64,000 nt of DNA from Artocarpus heterophyllus (GCA_025403435.1 CM046337.1:8309015-8373014), one strand, 5' to 3'; counted from the first letter of the stretch, positions 48,059-61,703 are shown. Notes: generated from the sequence alone by a model not told the origin. Made by a program: numbers and translations.

Positions 48059-48264
48059 CTTTAGTTTTAACTGATTACAACGTGAAGCTCTTAATAGATT
48101 TAATAATACGCTTTAGTTTTAACTGATTACAACGTGAAGCTCTTAATAGATTTAATAATACGCTTTAGTTTTAACTGATTACAACGTGAAACTCTTAATA
48201 GATTTAATAATACGCTTTAGTTTTAATTGATTAAAACGTGAAGCTCTTAATAGATTTAATAAAA
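48059..48264. repeat. Tandem array, four copies of a 52-bp unit
   Basis: Units start with CTTTAG at 48059, 48111, 48163 and 48215, so the period is exactly 52. The first two copies are identical over almost the whole unit, and copies 3-4 carry one to a few changes. Non-coding. Confidence 0.9.
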
Positions 48265-48654
48265 AACAAAAAATTTAGTTCTTAAACTTAAAAGTTTCAG
48301 TTTCACTAAGTGCTAATCCGCCTATGTGTCTGGACTGTTATGGAAGATGTTAATGACTACACAACAATGGCTTTGCTTCTACCTTTTTTCTTTTAGAAAG
48401 AGTGATCGGTTTTGCCCTAAAAAAAAAAAAAAAACCCAAGGTTCTGCTATGATCAGAAAGAAGCAAGCAGGGAGGGCAACCATTTTCTTCAGAAACGACC
48501 AAGCCTTTACTGGTTCTCCTCCATGAGAGCAAAGCTTAAGAAGACCATTATATTTTAAAATTAAAAAAATATGTAAAAAAATATTTTCAAAACATCAGAA
48601 CATTTTAAAAAAAGAAACTTCAAGACTGTCACCTGGGCTGCTGCAAAAGGGGAG

Positions 48655-48965
48655 TTGGGTTACTCGTCGAGGAGCCGGAGCCATCGACGATGGCGACGAC
48701 GAGGACGGAGGGATCGAACCAGCCGTCGATGGTGTAGTTTAGAGATGGCCTGTTGCTTGGTTTGCCAGTTGGGTTGCTCGTCGAGGCACCTGAACCGTCG
48801 ACTATAGAGGCAACGAGGACGGAGGGATCGGACTGTCGCTGCTTGGGTTGCCCGTTGAGTAACTGGTCGAGGCGCCGGAGCCGTTGACAATGGCGGCGAT
48901 GAGGACGGAGGGATCGGACGGCCGCTGATTGGGTTGCCCGTTGGGTTGCTTGTCGAGGCGCCATT
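48655..48965 (-). repeat. GC-rich minisatellite island
   Basis: Three to four imperfect units containing GTTGGGTT(G/A)CTCGTCGAGG, GCCGGAGCC, and GAGGACGGAGGGATCG, in sharp contrast to the AT-rich surroundings. A minus-strand frame (48629-49021) reads DPSVLV..IVDGSG.STSNPT repeatedly. It may be a fragment of a repeat-rich gene or a transposed minisatellite; no known domain. Confidence 0.6.
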
Positions 48966-51449
48966 GCTGTCACCGGAAGGGAGGGTAAGGCTGGTGCGTC
49001 CGAAGGCAGAGAAATTCCCATTTTTTAGGGAAACATTTGGTTTCTTTTTTTTTTTTTTTTTTTTTTGGGGTTGAAGGAAGGTTTTTATTGGATGTGCTAG
49101 TTTCTATATTTGTTTCTGCGAAGAAGATTATTTTGAGTTCTAGATTTTTGATCCAATGTTCTATAGAATTTGACATTATCGATGGCTAATAGGGAATGTT
49201 TCTATTAGAAATCTCTCAAATATAAAGCGTACATGTGAATTTTTTTAGAAGGGGATAAAAAATGTGTAATATTATGGTTTTTTTTTCTTTGTAAGTCTAG
49301 CAGGCCGTCTAGAAGGGTAGTTTAAATCAGAATTTATAAATAATAAAAAAATTTTAAATGTTATAATTAAATTAATGATTTAAATTATTTTTTTAGATAA
49401 TATATATATATATATATGAGGAAATTTTTTATTAGTTTTCAACAACAACATTCTGAAAAGACGTTTTCCGTTTATCCTAACTTTGAGCTGCGCCTGCCTG
49501 CGGACAAAGAAGATGTAAAAGCTATCAAGGATATTCAGTGTAGTTGAACCAGGCAATACTGAATTAACAACGGTACACTTACGTACTTAAACTCGAACCC
49601 GATGCAACTACAGTATAAAAAGGGCAATTAATACATAATAATTTTGGAACCATATTAAAAAGGGTAATTTTTATGTGGAACCAAAAAATCTAATGGTAGG
49701 TATCTATTTTTAGTCGTTAATTTGTAAAAAAATAATTTTTATTAGATTTAATGGTTTTAAAATGTATACTACTAGTGGGGTTTCTACCAAAAAGGTTTTC
49801 AAAAATGACACTTATAATACAGCAACAGTAATTGAAAATGATACCTAAAAAAGGTTTGAGAGAATTTATAAATTCGTGTCATTCTCTTTATGTAGCAACG
49901 TGTAATCTCGAATGACAAAATGCCGTTTTATACATTCATTAAGAGACATAAGTATTTTATCATCCTATGTGATGATAAAGTACTTTGTAAATGACACAAA
50001 TGAACGTAAAATATATATATATATATACACACACACAACACTTAAACGAAAAACTAATAGAGTTTTTTTTTTTAATTATGAGAAACATATCATTACAAAA
50101 CAAATAATAAAAAAAACTAAAACTATTACATTCAAATCTTCCATGGAGACTTGAGCAACATGATGAAAGTATAAAGAGGAAAAAAAACAGTGTCATAGAG
50201 CTTTGGTTGCAATTATTGCACAATGCGACTTTCTGCTTTTTCTTGGTCGTTTCTTATTTTTAAATTTTTTTTTTGTTTCATGTTTTGGTATAAATTGCAA
50301 TAGGCTTTTACTCTTTACATTTTTCCTTATGGCTTCATAAAATTTTTTTTCCTTCTCCAGATGGACTAAGTTAAGATTGGATTTGATTACTTTTTAAAGT
50401 TTTAGCTCACAATTTGATGTATTAATAACGATTGAAAATATGAATTTTTTTTCTCTCTAAAGTAATTAAAATCGAATTTACGTAAATTCATAAAAGGTAT
50501 AAGAAATAGAAAGAATTCATATATTAAAGAAAAAAATAAAAAAAAATTCAGATTCTCCTTGACGTGTATAAACATAGATAGTGATCCAATTTGCTTCCGA
50601 ATTATATATGCTTCCAAGCACGTAATATATGTTAAGAAGTAAAGGGCATGAAGTATGAACCAAGGGTAAAAGCATTTTTTGTTCCATCTTTTTATTTTTT
50701 TTGCCATGGCTCACAATTCGAACAAACACAACTAGGGGAATTCATCGGCCGGTTAAGAGTAGTCGTTCATCAAGGGATCGAATGAACAGAGCGACCAAAA
50801 TTGAAACTAGTAGGTTTTAAAACTATTTTCCAGCAGTTTTTTCTCAAATAATCAAGCAGCACAAGAAACATAATAAGATACTTCGTACTAGGTTAAGAAC
50901 ACGATAAAGACACAAACATAGCCATTAGTCTCACACAAGTTACACAGCACTCAATATCCAACCAAAAACACAAACGTAGTTTCGTACAAGTTAAAACACT
51001 ATCGAAATCAAACATATAGGCATATATAGTCCCAAAAACAACAAACGAGTATATGAGAATTTTGTTATTAAATAAAAAATTCATATTTTTAACGTACAAA
51101 ATGTTTAAAAATTAAGTAGGTCTCAGTTGATTTTGGTCGCCGAAAGACATCAAAATGTCAAAAATCGAGCACTGAACTGCCTATTGCCGGCGGTTCGGTT
51201 AACTGCCAAGTGCCAATTACATCGGTGGTGACATGACATTTGAAAAATGCTCTTTAACTCTTTTTTTTTTTTTTTTTTGGAAAAAAAATTATGCAAACTC
51301 TTTTTTTTGTTTTGTTTTAATTTTGTGTACTTGTGCTAGGATTACGTGAGTCCTAAGATGATATAAATTAGAGAAATTGAGAAAAAGAAGAAGAAAAGAA
51401 AGTCATAAATCCTTGTGTCCTTCCAATGAAAGGTATTTCTCTTAACAGG

Positions 51450-52089
51450 TATTCATCTAGTTCAATTCAACCTATTTTAGAGAATGAACATCTAATCCAA
51501 TTAAAGGTTGATTTTTTATAAATTTCCTCCAATCCAATCCTACAGAAGCATATTACCCAATACAATCCGATTGAGGTCAGTTTGGATTGGATTAGTCCAA
51601 TAGTTTTTCAAGTTAAGGCTTTTGTATATTTTCTCCCCCTTTTTTTTTCCATGTTTAACCTATGAATATTATTTTTTTAGCAAAGTTGGACAACAATTGA
51701 AAAAAAAAAAAGAAAGCAAAAGTTACATCCACAAACTAAATATGCATATAATTTCAAATTACAAACTTCAAAGTTGATTAAACATCTAATACTTCAAAAA
51801 AAATAATTGGTATGTATAAGTGTACGGAAATATAATAGACTTTCAATTTTAAACCTGCAATATAAATAGATATATACTTAATAATTTTTTATAGGTAATA
51901 TATATGAAGAATGGATTGGATTGGATCGGATGCTTTAAAGGAAAAATGAACATCCAATCTAATATATGTTTGCTTTTAAGAATTGACATCTAATCTAATT
52001 TAATTGAGATTGGTTATCTGTAAAAAATAAATTAGATTGAATTGGACCGGTCAGTTTGGTCGATGGAGTCAATCCGATGAACACCCCTA
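51450..52089. repeat. Possible hAT-type MITE
   Basis: Left end CAGGTATTCATC and right end GATGAACACCCCT are inverted. The arms share CAATCCAATCC against GGATTGGATTGG. Target duplication unclear. Confidence 0.4.
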
Positions 52090-53287
52090 ATTTCTTTGCA
52101 TTTTTTGAAAAAGTTTTACATGCATTTTGGTATTTGCAAGACTATCAAGGAGGAAGATATTTATTGAATTAACAGGGAAAAAGGGCGAAAAAAAAGGGTC
52201 AAAGTTCGAATAGGCCGCAGCGTTGCCACAAAGCCGAAGAGGAGTTTTGAAATAAGGGTTTTAAAAACGTGAAAAACGGTGGTGACCTCAAGCTTTAAAC
52301 ACTTATATTGAGTTCAAAGTGGCCCAAGCCCATACATGGAATTCACAGCTGGGAACCTCATACTCATTATAGTCGGACTGTGGAAATGTTGTTACCGTGT
52401 ACCTTACGTGAGAAAAATAAAAAATAAAAAAATAAAGGATCTCTTTAGTAGTATTTTTAAAATAAGTAAAAATAATTTTATTTTAAAAAATGAGATTTTT
52501 TTAAAAATTGTGTTAAGAATATTTTTAAAATTTGTACATCAAAAAACCTATAAAAATATTTTCAAAAATTTTTAAAACAAAACCAAACGGACCTAAGTTT
52601 TTTGTTCTCTTAAAGAAAAACGAAAAGAAAAACCACGTTTGTGGTTCCCCTTCAATTTACTATCTATTTTTTTATTCGAACTATCTGAACATTTTGAACA
52701 TTTACAGATTTCCAACTCTCTTTTTTTAATTTTTAAATATTGGCCACCCGTCTGCAAACAATAAAATATAGAGGGATATGACTATTATGAACTATGCTGT
52801 CTGCACACACCCATGAAGAGGCTATGAGGGTTTTGGTTAATGTGCCACTTGTGAAAAACAGTTACAATTTAACATAAAGGCTAAAATATGAACATGTTGA
52901 CATACAACATTCAAGAAATTGTAATGCGTTAAAAACTTGCAACAAACTTTGAAGCTAAATGAATTTTATCGTGGGACGCATCTAAAATAGCATAAAATCA
53001 TATTAATTTTAATGATTAAGAATAATGTTTTTAAATATCTAATGTATTTGTTGTTTTTACATCCTCTATAAAAATGCAATTTTGAATTTTATATTAGTTT
53101 CAAAATCTAGAGGTGTGGTACATGCTCCCATTCAAGTCTTAAAAAAATACTTAAAATTTTTTAAAATTTCAATTGTATTATCATTATAAATACATAAATA
53201 ATTGAACAAAATTAGAAATGTTTCAGGACCAATAATTAAAGAGTGTGGTGGAAAATTAAGTTGGACTCAAAGTTTTTATTGTCTATA

Positions 53288-53369
53288 TTATAAAGCTCTT
53301 GCATGTTACGGTGTAATGCGTAATGCTAATGTATGCTATAATATAAAGCTTTCATATACTACAATACTT
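53288..53369 (+). repeat. MITE-like repeat, AAAGCTCTCACATG family (copy f)
   Basis: TATAAAGCTCTTGCATGTTAC and TATAAAGCTTTCATATACTAC halves. Confidence 0.5.
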
Positions 53370-53781
53370 AAGTTTTAACATAAGTTCTAACGTATTTCTA
53401 CACACTCAAAATAAATGACTATATTTTCCTTTAATACAAAATCATTTTTATTTTATTGTGGTACCTCGTTAATTTTTTTCCCGCTCTGTCAAAGTCTTTT
53501 TTGGCTCCGCCACTTAATTAGTAAAGTAAAGCCATTCATATGGAAAATAAGAAAAGTTACTGCTTTTTTTTTAAATTTAATTACCAGAACATACTATTTT
53601 AATCAAATATATTGCCCTTTATCGACAAGAAGAATCCAAAAGGTCAATGAGACCTAGATGTAGTTGTATTCTTTATCAATTTAGACAGCTCTCAAAGATG
53701 TCGAATCCCTTGTTCTCGATGAACACTAGCGGGCTTTTACCAACTATTATTCATTAAGAGAAAAATTAAACAAAGATTGAA

Positions 53782-53933
53782 AGTGTTTAGAGCCAAATTG
53801 AAACTTAAAGTTAAAATACTGTACTATGTTAGAGCGTTATATTATAGTATATTTTTTATTTACGTTATAACATGTGAGAGTTTTATAACGTAGCAATTAA
53901 AATTTTGACTTTGGAATTCAGTCCTCAAACACT
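53782..53933 (-). repeat. MITE-like repeat, AAAGCTCTCACATG family (copy g, with inverted ends)
   Basis: 152 bp with AGTGTTTAGAG at the left and CTCAAACACT at the right. The core reads CGTTATAACATGTGAGAGTTTTATAACG. This is the best copy for defining the family ends. Confidence 0.55.
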
Positions 53934-54485
53934 TTATGTTACTAGTATTATTGAACAGCACATCCACATTGCAACAAGAATCGCCACCATACAAGTGCTA
54001 GTAACACAAACACAATCCCATTCACATTTCATAGTAAGTGGAGAGCACCACTACAGAGAACCAATTTTTACGACGAGACAGTTATGTTATACGGCTTGGT
54101 ACTCTACCCTAAAAAGATAGAGATTTTAATTATGGCATATGAATAAATAGTTACTAAACGGTAATTTTTTTAGACCATCACGTCATACTTTTTTATTTTA
54201 ATACGGTTTTGATTCTGACAAATAAATATAACTTTTTTTCCTTTTGTTCGAGGTAAATTGCTTTTAACCTTTGTAAATAGAAATAAAAGAAAAATATCGT
54301 TTGGCAATTATGGAATCACATAAAAAAAAATAATAATAATAGGTCGAGATTTACTTATTGACTCTCAATTTGTTCATCCATCGTTTAAATAAATAAAAGG
54401 CACGAGCTAAATGCTTTCAGTTTTCGCTTCATTCTGAGGGGAAAGTCTTCAAGCAATTTAAGTAAAATCTCTTATAGCGTTCTTA

Positions 54486-54989
54486 CATATATATAGAAAG
54501 TAAGAGATACGTATACATATACAAATACTCTCCGCCAAATTACCAATGCCCAAGTCTCTCACTTGTCTTGCCACATTGTCCTAAATCAGAACAGACGGAA
54601 TCTATATATCTCTTGAGAAAATAAACCAAAAGAAGAAAATAGAGCACTTTTATTTGTTTATTTGTTTTAATTTTTCCTTTGCATGTTTCAGATATTCAAC
54701 ACAGAGCCATTTATAAGCAAAGCACTGCAACTAACAGTTTCCCTTTGGCGAACAACTCCTTTTGCATGTCGTGACTGAGTGAGCCACTGCCTCTTATTTC
54801 ATCATTCTCTCATGATCTTTATTATGTTTATATGTGTTTGTTTTGTCTTGTTATTTTTTTTTTATTAAATGGGTATTGCGTATTTTTCTTTTCTGTGAAT
54901 TCTGACTGAGTTTGTTTGACTCTCGGCGGTTTTTGAAGCTTGTGTCTTTCTGGGTTTTGATTCAATTGGGTATCTCAGTTTCACGCTTT
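54486..54989 (+). promoter_or_regulatory. Probable promoter and 5' leader of the ALP1-like gene
   Basis: A TATATATAG stretch at about 54488-54496 lies 500 bp before the ATG. A long leader, possibly with an intron, would follow. Weak evidence. Confidence 0.3.
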
Positions 54990-57900
54990 ATGGCTCCTCT
55001 TAGAGGGTCCAAAAAGAGGAAGAAGACAGAGAAGAAGCCTGAAGAGAATGCTTATGCTTCTGGGTCCTCCGCTAAGGACGGTCCTTTAGATTGGTGGGAT
55101 GAATTCTTCAGGAGAATTAATGGTATATTTTCTATGATTGCTTTTTTACTCATTTTTTTTCTTATGCTTGTTATTATTCTTCTGTTATGTGTTTATTTAT
55201 TCCTTATTTATTTGTTTATCTGATATGTGCTTGATTGATGTTGCCCGTGTTGAAATGTCGTGTTCTGATAGGTTTGTTGGTTCTTTTTCTGTATTTGATG
55301 AAATCTTAGTTGATAGGATAAATTCAGGTTTGTTTTAATCTCATTGCTTTTATTATCTCATTCAAGTCAATAGTTGGTATATAACAAATGCATTTGGGTA
55401 TATATAAAGAATCCCTAATCCTTTCAATGTCATCCTCTTCACATAGTCGACTTTTTCTCTGCCTGATAGAACTAGTGATTATTGATTTGATCTTTGTTTC
55501 TTGATCGTTCTACAGTGTCTATCGCTTATAATGTGTTTTATGTTTTGCAAGATAAACTACAATACTTTTGATATTTCTTACCAAGAATGAGAACAATTCT
55601 ACTTGTTGGGTTTCATTTTCTAATGAATGTGGGATCTTCCAATTAGGCACCTAGATCTTGATGATTCGGCTTTTTAGTGCTTGTATATCATTGTTGAGTC
55701 CGGGTTTTGAGTATTACCTTAAGTGACAGATTATAACTCTTCTGCCACAGAAATGTGAAACTAATCTTCCTTCACCAAAAAAAAAAAAGACAGAAATATA
55801 AATAGAGGAATGTGAAACTAATCTATGTGTAAGAGGTTTAGGTATAGCAACCGCAGTCTGAACATTCAAACTCAAGAAATTAATTAATTTGTGTAGTGTT
55901 AGAAACCTTTTGTTAGATTTATTGGGCTTTTACCTCTGATAACCATTCCGGTACTTCTTTGTTGTCTCTGTTTCCAATAGCTTGCTTATGATGATTTTTT
56001 TTGGTTCCCTTTTCCCTTTTTATGAGAGGCTTACAAATGCCCAATATTCGTCTCCCAAGTTTGGGTTTCAGTGTTATTGCTCTTGTTCTATTTGGTCTGC
56101 TTAAGGAGTTAAGGAACAATCCAATATCTAATCCGATTCTAGCCCAAAGGGAAAGACAGTGGACTTTTTCAGATTAAAAATGCATGGGCAGAGATAATAG
56201 CTTTGACTTGAGGCTTTCAGCGCGAGAATATTTTTGTGAGAGATGTTTTATTAGAATACAAAAACCAAAGTATCAGGCTGATCTTAAGCTCAGAATTACC
56301 AGTTGAACTTCAACCAAAGATGCTTCTTGGCTAAACGTTTGAAATAATTGATTTCATGCAACCAAAAACCTTTTTACATTGTCACTTATATTGTCCTTGC
56401 CTCCCTTAAGATTTGTTGAAAGAGGCTCATAAATAGATCATTAGCATCTGTTGTGGTTAACTTGTACTCTTAGCTCTGCGACAAGGATCTTTTCTTTTTG
56501 TTTCTTTTTTTAGGGGGAAAAGTTGAGTCTTTTCTACTTTCGCGCATGTTTTCAAGGGCATATTTTTGTGTGTCGCAAAGTTACTGAAAGTAAAGATTAT
56601 GATAAAAGAAAAGGCTCACGGATTACAGTAAGTATGGACGGCGGCTTTGTTAATTTCTCTGGTTTATAAACCTGGAATGTTTTACAGACAACGGGAGTTA
56701 GGACCTAGACAAGCTTTTATCTGTGACATACTGAAGAGTGAGGGAACAAAAATAGAAACTTCATTAGTATGTTTCACCTGTGCTTGATATATTGCAAACT
56801 AAATGCAAGCAAATGATAAAATATTTATAGTTATATTGAAGCAGTTTATTCCATGGTTGAGTAATTTAAAAACATTTTAAAAACACCAAAATGAGATGAT
56901 ACTTCGGGGTCTGCAGTTAGCGAGAGGGTGCTCCTGTTTACTGTTTGATGGAACTAACTTGATTCTAGCGAGACTGATACAACCATATATTTTGGAATCC
57001 ATGTTACAAGACCAGAAAAATTGTAGTCCTAGCTTTAGTTTGATCCCCTTTTCACAACAGTGAAGTACTTTATACTCCTACAATATTTGTATTTCTTGAA
57101 TCTTATGGACTTGTTTATAAGATAATCTTTTTTCCTAAAATGAAAAAAGAGAAAATAATCTTAGGGAAAGACTGTTCTTTTTTTTTTTTTTAATGAAAAA
57201 CTGTTCTTTTCGTTCTGTCATTCAACATTTATCATGCATTTTATCTATGCAGGTGGTTCTTTGTCTATTGCTCATTGAACCAATTCTGTAAAATATCTTC
57301 CAACGGCATGCACTTATGGAATCAGGATTTTATGTTTTTGTGCGGTTAGACAATCATACAGTATCAGTACTGCCTGCTTGACAATATTTTCCATCACTCG
57401 GATGTATATAATCAAATGAGTTGTGACTGAATTAACTAGTAACATGATTATGTTAGCCCTATTGTTTCCATTCATTTTTACATTAGCTCTTCACATGTTC
57501 TGTATGTTGACATGAACTGTTAATTTTAAGCAAATTAATATGTATGTCTATTACTGTCTATGGAAAGGAAAGTGAAAATTTGTGCATTGCTACTTAATAT
57601 TTGAAAACTATTGATTCCGTTATTTGTTGTAATATAAAATGACTCTAGTTTGGAATTGTAAATATCTGTTTCCTTCTCCCTTCATGGCAGGTCTTCAGTC
57701 TCCGTCAAAACGTCTAGACAAGTTCGAATCTGTTTTTAAGGTTTCCCGGAAAACCTTTGACTACATATGTTCACTTGTAAAGGAAGATATGATGGTGAAG
57801 TCAGCTCATTTTGTGTTTGCGAATGGCAAGCCCATGTCTTTATGTGATCAAGTTGCTGTAGCATTAAGAAGGCTGAGCTCCGGTGACTCACTTGTGACGA

Positions 57901-58736
57901 TTGGCGATTTGTTTGGTCTGAACCACTCAACCGTCTCCCAGGTGACATGGCGGTTTGTGGAATCCATGGAAGAAAGAGGGCTTCACCACTTACGATGGCC
58001 TTCAACAGAAGCAGAAATGACAGAAATCAAGTCCAAATTTGAGAAAATCCGGGGCTTACCTAATTGTTGCGGTGTCATTGATACCACCCACATTGTGATG
58101 TGCTTGCCCGCTTCAGACCCTGCAGGTGACGTGTGGCTTGATCACGAGAAGAATCACAGCATGATCTTGCAAGCCGTTGTGGATCCCGACATGAGATTCC
58201 GGGATATAGTCACTGGATGGCCAGGAAAAATGAAGGATTGGTTGGTTTTCGAGAGCTCGAATCTCTACAAACTTTGTGACAAAGGGGAGAGATTGAATGG
58301 AAAGAAAGTCGAGATTTCCAAAGGATCAGAAATAAGGGAGTACCTAATTGGCGATTCGGGCTATCCTTTACTGCCCTATCTTGTGGTCCCCTACGAAGGA
58401 AAAGAACTTCCGGAATCAAAAGCCGACTTCAATAAGCACCATTTTGCAACTAGGATGGTCGCACAACGCGCATTAGCAAGGCTGAAGGACATGTGGAGGA
58501 TCATTCAAGGAGTAATGTGGAGACCTGACAAGCACAGATTGCCAAGGATTATTCTTGTTTGCTGCTTGCTTCACAACATTATCATAGACATGGAAGATGA
58601 GGCGCAGGACGAGATGCCTTTATCTCACAACCATGACTCGGGTTATCACCAAGAAGTCTGCGGAACCACGGACATCGAAGGTGTGAATCTGAGAGAAAAA
58701 CTGTCTCTCTACTTGTCTGGAAGGATGCCACCTTAA
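54990..58736 (+). CDS. ALP1-like protein, domesticated PIF/Harbinger transposase (DDE_Tnp_4)
   Basis: Nuclear protein of the plant ALP1-like family, derived from Harbinger transposases; ALP1 and ALP2 of Arabidopsis associate with Polycomb complex PRC2. Two coding exons, 54990-55122 and 57691-58736, GT-AG intron of 2568 bp, 392 residues. Start ATG at 54990 gives the family N-terminus MAPLRGSKKRKK, a basic likely nuclear signal, then a DWWDEFFRRI segment. A helix-turn-helix (IGDLFGLNHSTVSQVTWRF) is followed by the nuclease fold: CCGVIDTTHI with the first aspartate (residue 175), GWPGKMKDW with the second (about 227), GDSGYPLLPYL, and RALARLKDMWRI. The glutamate expected just before the RALARLK helix is glutamine (AQRALARLK), so the catalytic triad is broken, as in other domesticated members. 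Closest family known to me is the Arabidopsis At3g55350 type. AATAAA lies at 58948-58953. Confidence 0.92.
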
Positions 58737-59322
58737 TTGCTTCCCATTTCTAATTGTTCAGACAGGTCTTAAAGATTGTTGTCTTTCAATCTATATATAT
58801 ATCTTTTCTTTGTCTTAGAGACAGATTTATCTATTCAAAATTGTTGAAATGAAGTTATATTACATTTTTTTTTTAGAATCTCAGTAATCTCGGGATGTTT
58901 CAAAATTATGGGGTTAGATGATTGACACTGTTTTGGGGAACTCCGTGAATAAAAGTACTGGAACAGTTTCTTGATGTTCACCAAGTTTTCTTAAATCATG
59001 ATGTTTTTCAAAAACGATCTGATTCAGATAAAATCTGACAATTAAAAATTGTGTTTGACCTGTAAAGTATTAGCACAGAATTCATAATATCTTCCTCACT
59101 CCTTTGGCCAGTGTCTCTACCCTTGTTGGTTGCAGTCCCAGCGTTCAAATTTCCAAGCCATGTGACTAGCGCGCTACCGTACAAATTGTGTAGCCTCTTG
59201 AAATGACACACTCTAGTTTAGCCCTCTAATTGAAGCAAGGAATCTGAAGTTTGTAAACGTGAAGGTATTAGAAGTCTTTCATTGGCTTTTAAAAGAAAAA
59301 AGAATAAAAAAAATTTTTAAGT
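58737..59322. other. 3' UTR of the ALP1-like gene and short spacer
   Basis: Contains AATAAA at 58948-58953. No further gene before the retrotransposon insertion at 59328. Confidence 0.55.
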
Positions 59323-59327
59323 GCGCA
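59323..59327. repeat. Probable target site duplication, left copy (gcgca)
   Basis: The five bases before the LTR at 59328. The partner copy is outside the window. Confidence 0.4.
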
Positions 59328-61688
59328 TGTAACGCCCCTATATGGGGGTTAACAGTTTTTAATGAGATAAAATAAAAATAAATAATAAAAGTAAAACCTT
59401 AAAAATTAAAATTTGCCCGGGACTTAAATGAAAACTCTCAACTCAAAAATAAAAATATAAACGATAAATAAACCACAGTTTTAATGTAGCACCTTAAATT
59501 TAATAATATAAACTGTTGTCATCATCATTTTAACCCTCAACACATTATAATACAGTCACAGAAGTAACAATTGATGCTTACATTATCATGAAGAACATTC
59601 TCAACGATTGAAGCAGTCCCAATGTAATATAGTTACATTACTTCCTCAACTATATTTCTCGTAGCCACCTCACACTTAGTGAGTCCTGAAAAGATATAAA
59701 CATAAGGGTATGAGCAACACTATGCTCAGTAGAGAAAGCCATTACCCACCTTTAGGTTTTTATCATTACCACATTAAAATCTGCATGGTTAGTAAGTTAC
59801 ATCACATTCCAGATTATGAGGTTTATTATGATCACATCTTATGGATACCGTAGTTAATCATTACCAAGTGTCATAATTACACATTTATACAAATATTACC
59901 AATCATCATTGTTCCTAGGTATCCATGTTAAATTGAGTATCACTCAACTCATCGAAACCCAAATGGGCGCACTTGATCACCCTATAAACATTCCAAGGGT
60001 GTTCCGGTGAGGGGACATCAAGCCCCGAGTCCTCACCAAATCGATTCCTGTACAGTGTGTTCTGGGACTTTCAACCCAAGGAAGCGTCATCGCCTTCCCC
60101 CTATTTTACCTTTTAGGGTATTCATGCCCAAGGACGTAACCGTCGCCCTCTTCATGTCTCACAATTTCTCTATATTGAATCATTATCAATAGAGTTAGTT
60201 TTCCTAACCATGCTTCTCAATTTATAACATGTGTCAATTCATTATGTTCCTCGCCGTACAATACAAGACGAGTCTATGTCATAGTTTCATATGTGATAAT
60301 CATATAATATCAGTTCAACATAGATATATATATATTGCGGCAAAACAATCAATTTTAATTCTATAAAAACCTCACAAAAGATGAGTAATAGAATCCCTAC
60401 CTTTTAAGCTTATCAACAGTCTCTTAATCCTGGAATCAATTAACGTTAGCTCCATACTCCCTTGATCCTAAGGCGTGCATAAGGACAATTAAAACTAAAG
60501 CACAACATACAACTACATTCATAAATAAATCATGTGTAAACCTATCTTACTAGTATGCCATTAAAGCTTTTATATAAATCTCTTTTGAATACCACAGTAA
60601 ACAATTTTTGTCTTAACACAATATAAAATGTGAACAAGTAATCTATATGTTTTAGTCCCTAATAAGATTCATCAATCACTTAGGATAATATTGGAAAGGT
60701 TGCAAGACATTAAAGAATTAGGTGGTGAGCAAAGATGGGTTCTTGGTTCAGGTTAGCAGCTGGTATACCATAACAAACTGACAGATTTACTAGTTTCCAA
60801 TACAAAAATTGAATAATTCTTAGAAAATAAAATACAACTCCGATTTAGGTTTATGATAGCTCGTTAGAAAGCCTAGGATGCTACTTTTCAAATATGCAAA
60901 CCAATTCATAAAATTCATTTTAATTTAATCTTAGAATTTCAAGAAATAACCACTGCCCATAGGGGTATTACAAAGTTTAACAATATAAATTTTCTGTCTA
61001 GGGCATATACACTTAGACTTCATACATATGCTCCAAAATAGCAACAAACATATACTTAGGTTTAAGAACGCAAATTTGAATAATCCTTTAGTATAAAAGA
61101 AAATTTATAAATGAAAGACTAAATTTGTTCATAAGATTCTAACCTCGGATTATGGTTAGTTGGAAGCTTGAAATGGCTTCAAAACAGGTTCCTTTACTTC
61201 GGTATGACTGAAATTCTTGCTCAAATGGAGGTGATGGTGGCTGATTTTTATGGCTGCCTTGAAGAAGTTCTCTAAGTATTTTACTTCAGCAAAGAAATGA
61301 GAAGAAGAGTGTGGGAACCGTGGAAGAGAAAGGAAGAAAAGATGAAGTCTTTGAAGAGAAGTGATGGAAACAATTATAGAGGAGACATGTTGAAGCATGT
61401 CACGGAGGAAATAAAGAAAATGAGGGTCAAGAGTAGTTGGAAAAGATATCCTTATGTCTCATCTAAAGACTTTAACACACATAATGCCAATATGACATTT
61501 TTGAGATTTATTAGAAGTTCTAAGGCTTTTTAGTAATCATACTAAATAAATATAGGAGAATTTTAGAAAACTTAAAAATAGATAAAAATAAATATTATAA
61601 AATAAATTTAAATGAAGCAATTTTTTTTTATACATTAAAAATTAATTTAATTACCTCAATACCCGTTAGGAGAATAACGGGTGTCACA
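59328..61688 (-). repeat. 3' LTR of LOG-carrying element, copy 2
   Basis: 2361 bp, ends TGTAACGCCCC...GTGTCACA, collinear with 4368-6729 with scattered differences (for example CCCTATATGG against CCTTTATGG near its start). Confidence 0.95.
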
Positions 61689-61703
61689 GCTCTACCCCCC
61701 TTA
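61689..61703 (-). other. Polypurine tract, copy 2
   Basis: Same TAAGGGGGGTAGAGC sequence on the minus strand as in copy 1, directly inside the LTR. Confidence 0.8.

Larger units (their letters stand above)
49022..54900. other. AT-rich intergenic region between SOSEKI and ALP1-like genes
   Basis: No gene supported on either strand. An AT/AC microsatellite lies at about 50012-50038. MITE-like repeats are listed separately. Confidence 0.5.
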
